From Micavibrio_B sp964399985 (GTDB lineage Bacteria > Pseudomonadota > Alphaproteobacteria > Micavibrionales > Micavibrionaceae), in NCBI GenBank assembly GCA_964399985.1, contig CAYNRY010000001.1:310001-374000 (forward strand): DNA of 64,000 bases. Reading direction: 5' to 3'. Both the position numbers and the translations under genes were made by a program. Below, one piece after another: positions 55,956 to 64,000 of the stretch. Position 1 is the first letter of the stretch; every line of letters starts with the position of its first letter. The notes under the pieces were generated by a model. It was not told where the DNA came from. It was given only the letters and a program-made list of their open reading frames with translations, and did no database searches.

Positions 55956-58238
55956 TTACTGAGTTTGCTTTAAAATCTTTAAAGGAGGATCACTAATGTC
56001 ATTTGCGGGCTTTTCAAGGCCCATCATTTTACAGTAATGATCCTCGTGCCCAGTTTTCGCAAAGACCTCTCGGAAGTAATTTATAAACTTGTTTACATCT
56101 ATTTCGTTCATGTCAGTTAGGTTCATAAAATCCGAGTGAGATCGTCGGTCAATGAAGCGTAAGAACGACCGAAACATAGGATCGCTGTTCTCTGATGCAA
56201 GGCCATGTAATGCCCCAACAAGGGAATCTTGCTTATGAATAAAACTAAAATAATGTTCCAAAATGTTGCGCATTGCGTTTGGTACCGAAGCCGAGGGATT
56301 TGAGGCAAGCCGAGCATCCCGGATTACTTGCCAATAGGTATCGTACACATTTCTGATTTCACTTCTTTTGGTCTCAATAACCTGCGACTTCCCTAACTTC
56401 GTTACTCTGAACAACGTATAATCTTCTGGAAGCTGGTGAGTAGTGTCGTAAAAAAGTTCATGAAGAAAGTATAAATGATGCGTGAGGATTATAACCTGCC
56501 TGAATGGCAGACTCTTCGGAATGAGGCATTCTTTGATCAAAGCGGCCACGTCAAACACAAGATTAAAAGATAGGCTTGAGATTGGATCATCTATTACGAT
56601 GATGCGGTCATCGGCTGACGATTCTTTATCCTTTTCTGTAACGCCGATACAATTTTCTAAAAAATATAAAAAAGTTATAAGGGTTTTTTCGCCCTCACTT
56701 AAAGTTTTAAAAAGAAGGCCCTGAGTAACAGCGCTGTCCCGTGAGATTTTGTACTGCTGCAAGTCCGGCTCGTTGTTTTCAGGAATCACCTTATTTATCT
56801 GGAACCCCTCTAAACCGAATGATTTCAAGCGCCGATTCATCCTAATTATGGCTAAGTCGATATTTTTTGTATCCTTCTGCAACTCTTCAATCTTCGTGCG
56901 TTCAATGGCAACAGCATCGTCAAGCCGCTTAATCGCTGTATTTGCTGCCTCTCGGTGTGCGGCGATGGTTTGGATTCGGTCCTGATATATTCTGATTGCC
57001 GCGTCGTGTTTCGTCCGAAGAATATTCCAATATTGTACTTTCAGCTCTTCAATAGAGCTCTGTTTATTTGCTATTTTAACTTTTAGCAATTGAATTTCAT
57101 CGTTCTCTTTTTGAATATAACTCTCAAGCTCCCCGTAAGGTTTCAACAAAGAGATTAATTGAGTTGGAACACTTGGCTCCATGAGTTTGCGTTCAAGTAT
57201 ACGTAGGTTTTCAGTCAGTTGGGTAAAAAGCGCTTGCGCTAAAACGGAGAAGGTGGGGTCTTTGCCAACGGACAGATCTGTAAGGCACTTCTCGATGACA
57301 CCATCAATCATCGTGAACAATTTGTTGTAATCATTCAACAAGAACTGCAAGGTTTCTAACTTGTTTTTATAAATTTTATCTACGTGGCTTAGAAGGTTTT
57401 CTTTCAGCGTGGACGTAAGAGCTTGGTAACAGAAAGGACATTTATCTGATTTGGGTAAATATTCATTGATTCCGTGAATCAACCAGTCTTCGTGGTTGAG
57501 ATGTGTAATAACTTCCGCAAGATAGCCATCCTTCGCGCCTACTATAACTTCCGCTAGTAATACGTCAATTTCACTGGTCTCGAAAAGTTTTGGGAGAGTT
57601 GGTAGTTCGTCCCTAACGAAACTTTCGCTCTCCTTTAAAGCTTCATATTCTCTCGTGATTGCCGTTAGTCGTCCCTCAAGATCAACAAACCATGGATTGA
57701 TAACAGAAGAGGAGCAAACCTTATCGGCAAATTTTTGTTTCGGAGACGAGAAACCAGCCATCAGATCTTTTAGCTCGGTTCGGTCATGAGCAGTTCGATC
57801 AACCCACAGGAGATTCAAGAAATCGTTAGTGCATGCAGTCTCTTCGGCCAATAGATGATTCAGATCTTGTTCGAAAGGTAATTTTTCATTTAGTAGACGG
57901 TCAATCACCTCACGAGATGCCTTAATTTCCGCACCGACTTTGGTATTTACCCGATCAAGAGTAAAGACACCCTTCTGCGACTGTGCCTCAAGAAAGTTCT
58001 CACGAACGAATTCTTGGTTATAAACTAAAATTTCTCGGCTTTGGGCAGTGGGCGAAGCAAACTTCAAAGCGCATTTCGAAAATTCCCCAGTTGGTGGATA
58101 GGAACTGCGAAGAAGAGAGGCTATTGTCGATTTGCCTGTTCCGTTCAGCCCGTAAAAGAGATTGACCTTCTTTAACCCGCGGACGACAACTTGTTCTTTA
58201 TAGCTAGCTACGCTATCGAGCACGATTTCCGAAATCAT
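55956..58238 (-). CDS. AAA_13-type ATPase, RloC/PrrC-like
   Basis: The 760-residue SMC-like ATPase has Walker A GLNGTGKS (residues 30-37), long coiled coils, a central zinc-hook-like KCPFC (about residue 264), a signature region (KTLSEGEKTLITFLYFLE) and Walker B IIVIDDPISSLS (about residue 549). The C-terminal part has NAMRNILEHYFSFI and FIDRRSHSD, seen in AAA_13 proteins. This plan matches RloC and related anticodon-nuclease or abortive-infection proteins; a nuclease active site cannot be confirmed by eye. It stands alone between an integrase remnant and tRNA-Val, a typical defence position. Confidence 0.75.
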   Translation of the reverse strand: MISEIVLDSVASYKEQVVVRGLKKVNLFYGLNGTGKSTIASLLRSSYPPTGEFSKCALKFASPTAQSREILVYNQEFVRENFLEAQSQKGVFTLDRVNTKVGAEIKASREVIDRLLNEKLPFEQDLNHLLAEETACTNDFLNLLWVDRTAHDRTELKDLMAGFSSPKQKFADKVCSSSVINPWFVDLEGRLTAITREYEALKESESFVRDELPTLPKLFETSEIDVLLAEVIVGAKDGYLAEVITHLNHEDWLIHGINEYLPKSDKCPFCYQALTSTLKENLLSHVDKIYKNKLETLQFLLNDYNKLFTMIDGVIEKCLTDLSVGKDPTFSVLAQALFTQLTENLRILERKLMEPSVPTQLISLLKPYGELESYIQKENDEIQLLKVKIANKQSSIEELKVQYWNILRTKHDAAIRIYQDRIQTIAAHREAANTAIKRLDDAVAIERTKIEELQKDTKNIDLAIIRMNRRLKSFGLEGFQINKVIPENNEPDLQQYKISRDSAVTQGLLFKTLSEGEKTLITFLYFLENCIGVTEKDKESSADDRIIVIDDPISSLSFNLVFDVAALIKECLIPKSLPFRQVIILTHHLYFLHELFYDTTHQLPEDYTLFRVTKLGKSQVIETKRSEIRNVYDTYWQVIRDARLASNPSASVPNAMRNILEHYFSFIHKQDSLVGALHGLASENSDPMFRSFLRFIDRRSHSDFMNLTDMNEIDVNKFINYFREVFAKTGHEDHYCKMMGLEKPANDISDPPLKILKQTQ

Positions 58239-58388
58239 TTTTCCCTACAATTCTTGAGTAAGGATAAGCTTCTCGGAAACCAGGAGGAAGTTTAATATTG
58301 GCGGCTCCCCTAGATACTCCCCTAAACTACTGGAGCAAAGACGACTACGGTCAAAACTGTATCAAGTTGTTGATATATAAGGGGTAAA

Positions 58389-58463
58389 TGGTGGACGATA
58401 CAGGGATTGAACCTGTGACCTCTCCCATGTCAAGGGAACGCGCTACCGCTGCGCTAATCGTCC
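58389..58463 (-). tRNA. tRNA-Val (anticodon GAC)
   Basis: The minus strand folds as a complete tRNA: 7 bp acceptor stem (GGACGAT/ATCGTCC), a D-arm with AGCGCAGCGGTAGCGC, anticodon loop TTGACAT (GAC), T-arm ACAGGTTCAATCCCTGT, discriminator A and an encoded CCA. Its 3' half is repeated at 42629-42676. The gene stayed intact after integration. Confidence 0.95.
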
Positions 58464-58512
58464 GTACCCGAAGGTTTGAGATGTTTAGTCAGTTTAGAAC
58501 CGCTTTTCAAGC

Positions 58513-58905
58513 CTAAACTTCGTTTTTTGTCTCTGAAGACAACAATTCTTCGACTTGCTTGACAAGATCGTTCAAATGAAAGGGTTTGGACAGAATGCGG
58601 GCATGGCCGGCGCTGGCTGAGGCGGCGTTTCTCTGCCCCATGGCAACGGCGGCAAAACCCGTGATAAACATGACTTTAAGCTTAGGCAGGACCATAGCGG
58701 CTTTCTGCGAAAGCTCTATACCGTCCATCCCGGGCATGACGATATCAGCCAATAGCATATCGAAATTCGCCCCGTCCTGCTTGATCAGGTCGAGCGCTTC
58801 GAGGCCGTTGGCGCAGGCAGTAATTTTATGTCCAGCCTTGTTCAGGGCCAGTTCGAGAAACTGGCGCATCGAGTTGTCGTCTTCGGCGAGGAGGATATGG
58901 GCCAT
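58513..58905 (-). CDS. cpdR: CpdR-like single-domain response regulator
   Basis: This 130-residue receiver has the alphaproteobacterial CpdR pattern: MAHILLAEDDNSMRQFL, phospho-acceptor in DMLLADIVMPGMDGIEL, FITGFAA and ILSKPFHLNDL. In Caulobacter, unphosphorylated CpdR brings ClpXP to the pole for cell-cycle proteolysis. The last residues here are SETKNEV, without the Ala-Ala degron-type end of some family members. It lies just outside the tRNA-Val island. Confidence 0.82.
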   Translation of the reverse strand: MAHILLAEDDNSMRQFLELALNKAGHKITACANGLEALDLIKQDGANFDMLLADIVMPGMDGIELSQKAAMVLPKLKVMFITGFAAVAMGQRNAASASAGHARILSKPFHLNDLVKQVEELLSSETKNEV

Positions 58906-58970
58906 AATTTAACTTGTTCCTAAACCAATAATCTTTATCCTGAAAAAGACTGTAGCGAAAGCCTCCGCCC

Positions 58971-60308
58971 ATGAAAATATTTCTTACTCTTCTTTGCACA
59001 TCTGTTTTGCCATTTATTTTATGGGCGTCTCCCGCCTATGCGGCTTCTTCTGACAATGCCTGCGGCGTCATCGGCGAGGAAATTATCCCTTTGCGGGTTC
59101 CTAATTTTGATGTGCCGATTCTATGGAAGCGCGTTACCGGCGTGGATGGTCCCGATATTCCGGTTGACCTGATATCGCTGGCAGATGGCGGATTTGTCGT
59201 TGTCGGGGAAAACGCGGAATATAACAAAGACAAGGGAATGGGAGCGAACCAGCTTTATCTGGCCCGGGTTGATATCAACGGCAAAATCATCTGGGAGAAA
59301 AGATATCCGATAAAAGGATTTATCCATGCGTCGCATGGTATCGCTGTCAAGGACAGGCTGGTCGTTTTAAGCGCCGTTGAAGAGGGAAAAAACAAATCCG
59401 TCCGGCTCGATTTTACGGACGGGCTTGGCGCGGTAAAAACCAGCAAGACGATTTCGGATGCTGTTTATGATTTGACTCCTGAAGGTATCGCGTCGCTGCC
59501 GAACAGCCCTGTTATGACGATCGCTCTCTGGGCGTCCAATCGTAAGAATCCCGATGATAATTTTACGATCTTGAAACAGGTTACGGCAGAGGGCAGGGAA
59601 GTCTCCAGCCGCCAGTATTTGCCGGGCCTCCCGAACCGTTTGGAGAGTTTTCAAAAAACTGCTGATGGTGATTTGATCGGCTCTGGCCAGATCCGCGAGA
59701 ACGGCGTTAATGCAGGATGGATTTTCAGCGTTGACGGCCAAAGCGGTGATTTGAAATTCCAGCGCCCTTACTTACGCGGGTTTCAATCGAGTTTACACGC
59801 GGTCGCGCAGGATACGGATGGAAGCTACATTGCCATAGGGGATTCAGTGCCGACCGATGCAGGACTTCGTGCCGCTTGGGTAATGAAAATAAACGCCAAA
59901 GGAAGTCCCATCTGGCAGCGCTATGTGCAGGGCAAATACGCTTTCTCTGGCCGCGATGTTGCCGTGGCAAAAGATGGCCGTATTATCGCTATGGTCAATG
60001 CGCGGCCTGCAGGTAAAGAAGGCGGGCGCGAACATGTACGCTTGATGACCTTTACGCCGGAAGGAAAACTTGAAGGCGACGAAGCGTTGATCGAAGGGGC
60101 GAATGCGCAAGGCGTCGATTTGCTGGTTCGCGACCATAGCCGTATCGTTACCGGTGTCACCAGTTCCGGCCTTGGTAGTTACGGTCTTGCCAAAGATCAA
60201 CGCGCGGCGGGATGGGATATCTGGATGCTGGGCCTGCCGAAGTTGAGTGCCTTTCAAAATCCATGCGGGTCGCGCAAAGTCAGCGACAGCTTTGATGAAG
60301 GTTTATGA
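58971..60308 (+). CDS. Exported beta-propeller-like protein, function unknown
   Basis: The 445-residue protein has a signal peptide (LLCTSVLPFILWASPAYAA) and repeated units of the type LADGGFVVVGEN...LARVDINGKIIWEKRY, also seen at DGSYIAIGDS...VMKINAKGSPIWQRY. These are typical of periplasmic PQQ/WD-like propellers. Two cysteines near the ends may form a disulfide. The last 14 bp overlap the rluD-like gene. Confidence 0.7.
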   Translation: MKIFLTLLCTSVLPFILWASPAYAASSDNACGVIGEEIIPLRVPNFDVPILWKRVTGVDGPDIPVDLISLADGGFVVVGENAEYNKDKGMGANQLYLARVDINGKIIWEKRYPIKGFIHASHGIAVKDRLVVLSAVEEGKNKSVRLDFTDGLGAVKTSKTISDAVYDLTPEGIASLPNSPVMTIALWASNRKNPDDNFTILKQVTAEGREVSSRQYLPGLPNRLESFQKTADGDLIGSGQIRENGVNAGWIFSVDGQSGDLKFQRPYLRGFQSSLHAVAQDTDGSYIAIGDSVPTDAGLRAAWVMKINAKGSPIWQRYVQGKYAFSGRDVAVAKDGRIIAMVNARPAGKEGGREHVRLMTFTPEGKLEGDEALIEGANAQGVDLLVRDHSRIVTGVTSSGLGSYGLAKDQRAAGWDIWMLGLPKLSAFQNPCGSRKVSDSFDEGL

Positions 60309-61311
60309 TTTGTCAGACCAGCCAGAAGAAACAGCCGATAGTGGCCTCGATTCACTCCGCGTTATAGTGCCCGAAGAACTGCATCGCGCGCGGCTCGATA
60401 AAGCAATTGCCTTGCTATGCCCGCAGTTTTCGCGCACGCGGCTAAAAGGTCTGATCGAAACAGGAGAATGCATCGTCAACGGAAAAGCCGCGTCCAAGCC
60501 TTCCGAGCAGGTCAATAACGGAGATGAGATATTGCTCTCTCTGCCGCCCATTGAAGACTGTATTCCGCAAGCTGAAAATATCCCGCTTAATATCGTTTAT
60601 GAAGACGATTCTGTTATCGTTATCAATAAACCGGCAGGGATGGTCGTGCATCCCGCGATCGGCAACGAAAGCGGTACGTTGGTGAATGCCGTTCTCTATC
60701 ACTGCGGCGATACACTGTCCGGCATCAACGGCGTGCGCCGCCCAGGCATCGTTCACCGCCTCGATAAGGATACGACCGGCCTTATGATCGTTGCCAAGAC
60801 CGATCATGCGCATCATCATCTGTCTCTGCAATTACAGGATAGAAGTTTGCGCCGCGTTTATACGGCTTTGGTCAACGGCGTGCCGTTTCCGGATAAGGGA
60901 GAAATTTCATTTGCGATTGGCCGTCATCCCAATAACCGTTTGAAAATGGCAGTGGTAAAGGGCGGGCGCGATGCGCTTACTTATTATTCAGTAAAAGAAA
61001 AATATGGCGAAGCGCTGGCGCTGGTCGAGTGCCGTCTGGCAACAGGCCGCACCCACCAGATCCGCGTGCATTTTGAAAAGATCAAACATCCTCTGGTTGG
61101 TGATGACATATATGGATTACAGGCCACGGCCATGCGGTCGGCGATGCGAAAATCCGGCTATGGCGATGATGTGATAGAAGCTGTTGGATCTTTCCCGAGA
61201 CAGGCGCTACATGCCCGCGAAATAAGCTTTATTCATCCGGAAACGGAAGAAGTGATGTCGTTTGAAAGCGATCTTCCTTCCGACATATCGGCCCTTTTGG
61301 ATCGCCTCTAA
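60295..61311 (+). CDS. rluD: RluA-family 23S rRNA pseudouridine synthase, RluD-like
   Basis: From the ATG at 60295 the product is 338 residues; GTG 60247 is a weaker alternative inside the previous gene. An N-terminal S4 RNA-binding domain (about residues 30-90) is followed by the catalytic domain with GIVHRLDKDTTGLMIVAKT (catalytic Asp) and LATGRTHQIRVHF. The large-subunit helix 69 target is inferred from the RluD-like plan. Confidence 0.9.
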   Translation: MKVYDLSDQPEETADSGLDSLRVIVPEELHRARLDKAIALLCPQFSRTRLKGLIETGECIVNGKAASKPSEQVNNGDEILLSLPPIEDCIPQAENIPLNIVYEDDSVIVINKPAGMVVHPAIGNESGTLVNAVLYHCGDTLSGINGVRRPGIVHRLDKDTTGLMIVAKTDHAHHHLSLQLQDRSLRRVYTALVNGVPFPDKGEISFAIGRHPNNRLKMAVVKGGRDALTYYSVKEKYGEALALVECRLATGRTHQIRVHFEKIKHPLVGDDIYGLQATAMRSAMRKSGYGDDVIEAVGSFPRQALHAREISFIHPETEEVMSFESDLPSDISALLDRL

Positions 61312-61341
61312 GTCATTGAAATAATTTAGTTAAAAAAGTTC

Positions 61342-61497
61342 TTGCATTTATTCATATTTTTATGTAAATTAAATATATAAGCAATTACAAACTGGCAAAC
61401 GGCCACAAATAGAATTCAAGGGTGTTGTGATTTAGTCTCCGCTTTTTCCAATTTCTGGTACCCAAAACTTGATAGCGCCCGAAAGGGCGTTTTTTTT
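61342..61497 (+). ncRNA. Candidate small RNA between rluD and yjbH-family gene
   Basis: TTGCAT at 61342 and TAAATT at 61365 are 17 bp apart and could form a promoter; TATATAA near 61373 is another -10. A transcript of about 120 bases would end at the terminator 61476-61497. No reading frame with a ribosome site is seen. It could equally be only the 3' untranslated end of rluD. Confidence 0.3.
61476..61497 (+). terminator. Rho-independent terminator with GAAA loop
   Basis: CGCCC-GAAA-GGGCG is followed by eight T (61490-61497). It ends plus-strand transcription from rluD, and its T-run touches the stop codon of the convergent YjbH-family gene. Confidence 0.88.
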
Positions 61498-63508
61498 ATC
61501 GTACGACATCGGTCCATCGTTGCGTTAGATGACGATAGGACAAGGGCTCGGTCATTTCATATAGCGAGCGGGCGATATCAAGTCTTTGTCCGGCGTCGCG
61601 CGCAACGGGCACGGCGTTTACCTCAATGACACTGCCGTCTGGAATATATTTAACACTGCCCAGCGGCAGGCTAAAGCGTATGCCCGAGGAAAGATTGGAT
61701 GCACCGCCATAAGGATCAGGATCATGACCGTTGGTCGCGGTGATAAACGCCTCGAAGAAACTGCCATTCATAAAGCGATTTTTAATTTTTAACGTGCCGC
61801 CATTATCTTCGCCTAAATAATGGCCGATACTGGCTTGCACCGTCACATCGGTATTGGGAAGTTCATAATAAAAATTGGCATGACCGGTGTAACGGGATTG
61901 ATTGACAAAACCCAAATTCATCGGCGCCTCATAATCGCGTTTGATCACGCTGCCGCCTTCGATTCCTGCCGCCCAATTTTTGTCCCATGGACGATATAAA
62001 ACTTCCGCATGCAATCCGGCGAACATTTCATCCAGATAGCCGGATGAAGCGCTTGCATGCCAGTTTGGTGTAAAGGATTTAAAACCTTGCACATACATTC
62101 GCTCGATAGCCAGTCGGTGTTTTGAAAAATAGTATTCGTCACTTCTTACTGGATCGACAGAAGGGAAGCGGAAATCTTCCAGCCTGTCCAGATTGGAAAA
62201 TAGATTATATCGCAGCGAGGTTTCGCTTAAAAAATTCGTCAGAAATTGATGGGTTAGGGTTCCGATAAAATCGGTCCGGTGAACGAAAGGCGCATCGTCT
62301 TCGGACAGGCTGAAATTCTCACGCAATTTGAAAGATAACTTATATTTATCCACTTTCGATTTCGGTTTTGAAATTTTGTCATCGAATTCAATGTTACGCC
62401 AAATCTCTTCCGCGCTGCCATTTGTGCCATCGGCATCGACCAGATCGCGTTGTGCAATACTTATTGCAGGCGCTTTCAAGCCGAAATAGGTGGGCTCCAG
62501 TCTTAATATATTGGAACCCGCATTCGGTCTATCGTTTATCATTCTCCATGCGATTCCATATTGATAAGGTGATGACTGATGATCGTTCAGGCGCAAAGCC
62601 GCACTTGTTATATTATTCTTGTATTTGAATTTTTCGATACAGCATCTGGCCATTCCTTCTCTGTCAGCGGAAATAGTAGGCGAGGGTTGTAACCGCCATG
62701 AAGAAATAGACGTTTTAAGACTAAGTCGGGCCATGATCGTATCTTTATCCATCAAGGCAATGCCGATATCTGCATAGTCCGCCGGACGATAACTAAGGCC
62801 GAATGAATAGGAAGCGGGACTGTCCATGTTCAGACGGCGCTCGGCTTTGTAAGAATCCGAATTCCAGTCGGCTTTCAAACTTAATCCCTTTAACGGTGTG
62901 GCATATTCAATGCCAGCAAATAAGGCCGTATCGCCGGTAAACCATTCGCTAGGCGAATTTGGTTTATCGCCATCGAGTTTACGATCTTTATCGAGGTAAG
63001 TGCCGGTCCAGTCTAGCGGATTGGGAACGGATTGCCTTGTCCCAAAACGACCCCATCCGAAACCTGCCGTAAAATCGAAATTCTCATAGCGTTTTGAAAA
63101 AGCCAGATATTCACCCGCCATCCGCTTATGCCCGAAAGCCGACTGCACGCCGATGGCAATTTCTGGCCTGAATTTCTTTTCACTGAAAAGTTTAAATTTG
63201 AAATCGAGACCCGGGTAAACCTTGTCAGGATCGTCGAGCAGATCTGAAATCTCACTGGTCTGACGCAGTTGCATAAATAGGCGCTCATGAATTTGCAAAC
63301 CAAGGCTTGTATGAAAGTAAGGATCGGCGGCGGTGATATTCGCGCGAAGTGTGCCAGCTTTATCCATGCGTGCGGACGGAACGGTATTGAGGCCGATCAT
63401 GCCGTAGAGGTTGGGAGTAGGCTCGGAATTAGGGGACTCGTCTGCCTTCGCGACATGTATATGCCATGCGCAAAAAGCAACGAAAATAAATCGAAGCGCC
63501 CTTATCAT
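61496..63508 (-). CDS. YjbH-family outer membrane protein
   Basis: The 670-residue protein has a signal peptide (FIFVAFCAWHIHVAKA) and the YjbH-domain opening NLYGMIGLNTVPSARMDKAG, followed by many amphipathic beta-strands as in outer membrane barrels. YjbH/GfcD proteins are linked to exopolysaccharide export in other bacteria. No polysaccharide genes are visible here. The stop overlaps the T-run of the rluD terminator. Confidence 0.82.
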   Translation of the reverse strand: MIRALRFIFVAFCAWHIHVAKADESPNSEPTPNLYGMIGLNTVPSARMDKAGTLRANITAADPYFHTSLGLQIHERLFMQLRQTSEISDLLDDPDKVYPGLDFKFKLFSEKKFRPEIAIGVQSAFGHKRMAGEYLAFSKRYENFDFTAGFGWGRFGTRQSVPNPLDWTGTYLDKDRKLDGDKPNSPSEWFTGDTALFAGIEYATPLKGLSLKADWNSDSYKAERRLNMDSPASYSFGLSYRPADYADIGIALMDKDTIMARLSLKTSISSWRLQPSPTISADREGMARCCIEKFKYKNNITSAALRLNDHQSSPYQYGIAWRMINDRPNAGSNILRLEPTYFGLKAPAISIAQRDLVDADGTNGSAEEIWRNIEFDDKISKPKSKVDKYKLSFKLRENFSLSEDDAPFVHRTDFIGTLTHQFLTNFLSETSLRYNLFSNLDRLEDFRFPSVDPVRSDEYYFSKHRLAIERMYVQGFKSFTPNWHASASSGYLDEMFAGLHAEVLYRPWDKNWAAGIEGGSVIKRDYEAPMNLGFVNQSRYTGHANFYYELPNTDVTVQASIGHYLGEDNGGTLKIKNRFMNGSFFEAFITATNGHDPDPYGGASNLSSGIRFSLPLGSVKYIPDGSVIEVNAVPVARDAGQRLDIARSLYEMTEPLSYRHLTQRWTDVVR

Positions 63509-63610
63509 ATTCCCCCGGAAAGTGTGCGCTCACCATGCAACGAAATACGGGAGTATGCCAAGCCACTTTTTTAACTTTTATAGTTATAATTTTGGCGAAG
63601 GGACATTTCT

Positions 63611-64000
63611 ATGCATATTATTATGCCAATATCGATAAAAGCCTCGCTTATACTAATTGCGTTGCTGGCTATTTTAACCGGATTGGCCGCCGCTATTGTG
63701 GGCATGAACGAACAATCGCTCGTTTATAATAAAGGCATATTATGGGATATTATGCCTGAAGCTGTTATGGTGGTAAGCGGCTTGCTATTGATATTTTCAG
63801 CCACGCTTTTGAAAGTCGATAATAAGATATCCAGGCTTGTAGATGAAACACTGGAGTCCATTGCCAGTGGAATTATCTATTTCGACAAAGCGGGAAATCT
63901 CGTTAAGTTTAATTCTATCGCCTTAATATTTTTACCGGAATTGAATGAAAAAATAACCTCGAAAAGTTTTATCGGGACTTACCGAAAATTTCTTGCTTTC
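63611..64000 (+). CDS. Membrane PAS-domain signalling protein, 3' end outside window
   Basis: An open frame from the ATG at 63611 (GAAGGGA about 7 bp upstream) reaches the window end with 130 codons. It has two membrane segments (about residues 9-30 and 50-68), then a PAS-like start (ETLESIASGIIYFDKAGNLVKFN). The output domain, kinase or GGDEF, is not in view. It is divergent from the YjbH-family gene. Confidence 0.75.
   Translation, partial: MHIIMPISIKASLILIALLAILTGLAAAIVGMNEQSLVYNKGILWDIMPEAVMVVSGLLLIFSATLLKVDNKISRLVDETLESIASGIIYFDKAGNLVKFNSIALIFLPELNEKITSKSFIGTYRKFLAF

Noticed and set aside
60303..60831. Minus-strand frames opposite rluD
   Set aside because: They overlap the S4 and catalytic domains of a strongly supported gene and have no start signals.

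Overview
The window looks like chromosomal DNA of an alphaproteobacterium of intermediate GC content. The signs are a Caulobacter-style Tad/Cpa pilus locus, a CpdR-like single-domain receiver, a HisZ-purA overlap and HWE/HisKA_2-type signalling. The exact lineage cannot be fixed from sequence alone. Most genes sit on the plus strand in tight operons with 1 to 14 bp overlaps.

Layout. 1-9.2 kb is housekeeping: a cut-off hypothetical gene, a periplasmic thioredoxin/NHL-propeller protein, then glmM, thiD, hisZ, purA, and a pseudokinase-like protein followed by a small membrane protein. 9.3-23 kb is a complete Tad (Flp) pilus locus: three TadE/F/G-like pseudopilins, a 59-residue Flp pilin followed by a strong terminator, cpaA, cpaB, cpaC, cpaD, cpaE, cpaF, tadB and tadC. 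A TadD-like TPR lipoprotein and a free-standing pilus/secretin N-terminal-domain protein lie on the minus strand. 23.2-27.1 kb holds treZ and a GH133-like glycogen-debranching gene that overlap by 4 bp.

27.1-33.6 kb is the most unusual part. It is an array of RTX/EF-hand toxin cassettes in which the N-terminal domain changes (an L,D-transpeptidase-like domain in one, an HExxH metallopeptidase-like domain in another) while a central EF-hand block is conserved, with 298 bp identical between two copies. Each toxin-like gene is immediately preceded by a small, AT-rich, membrane or secreted protein gene. Each such pair is preceded by the same 29 bp leader with a TTGACA at fixed distance. One toxin gene is frameshifted at a run of eight T, the large RTX gene has a single in-frame TAA, and an orphan 3' remnant lies just after the debranching gene.

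33.6-42.5 kb has a histidine kinase facing a receiver plus HWE-type kinase pair, then a heavy-metal efflux operon (Cys/His-rich small protein, czcC, czcB, czcA). 42.63-58.46 kb has the structure of a genomic island in tRNA-Val(GAC): the intact tRNA is at the right end and a 48 bp direct repeat of its 3' part is at the left end. Inside are a minus-strand phosphorelay cluster (two hybrid kinases, three response regulators), a plus-strand chemotaxis-like cluster (soluble PAS-PAS receptor, cheY, cheA, cheW, cheY, cheR, no cheB), a truncated P4-type integrase beside a degenerate tRNA-Thr-like fragment, and a large RloC/PrrC-like AAA ATPase. 58.5-64 kb returns to core genes: cpdR, an exported repeat protein, an rluD-like pseudouridine synthase with a terminator and a possible small RNA behind it, a YjbH-family outer membrane protein, and the start of a membrane PAS-domain signalling protein that runs off the window.
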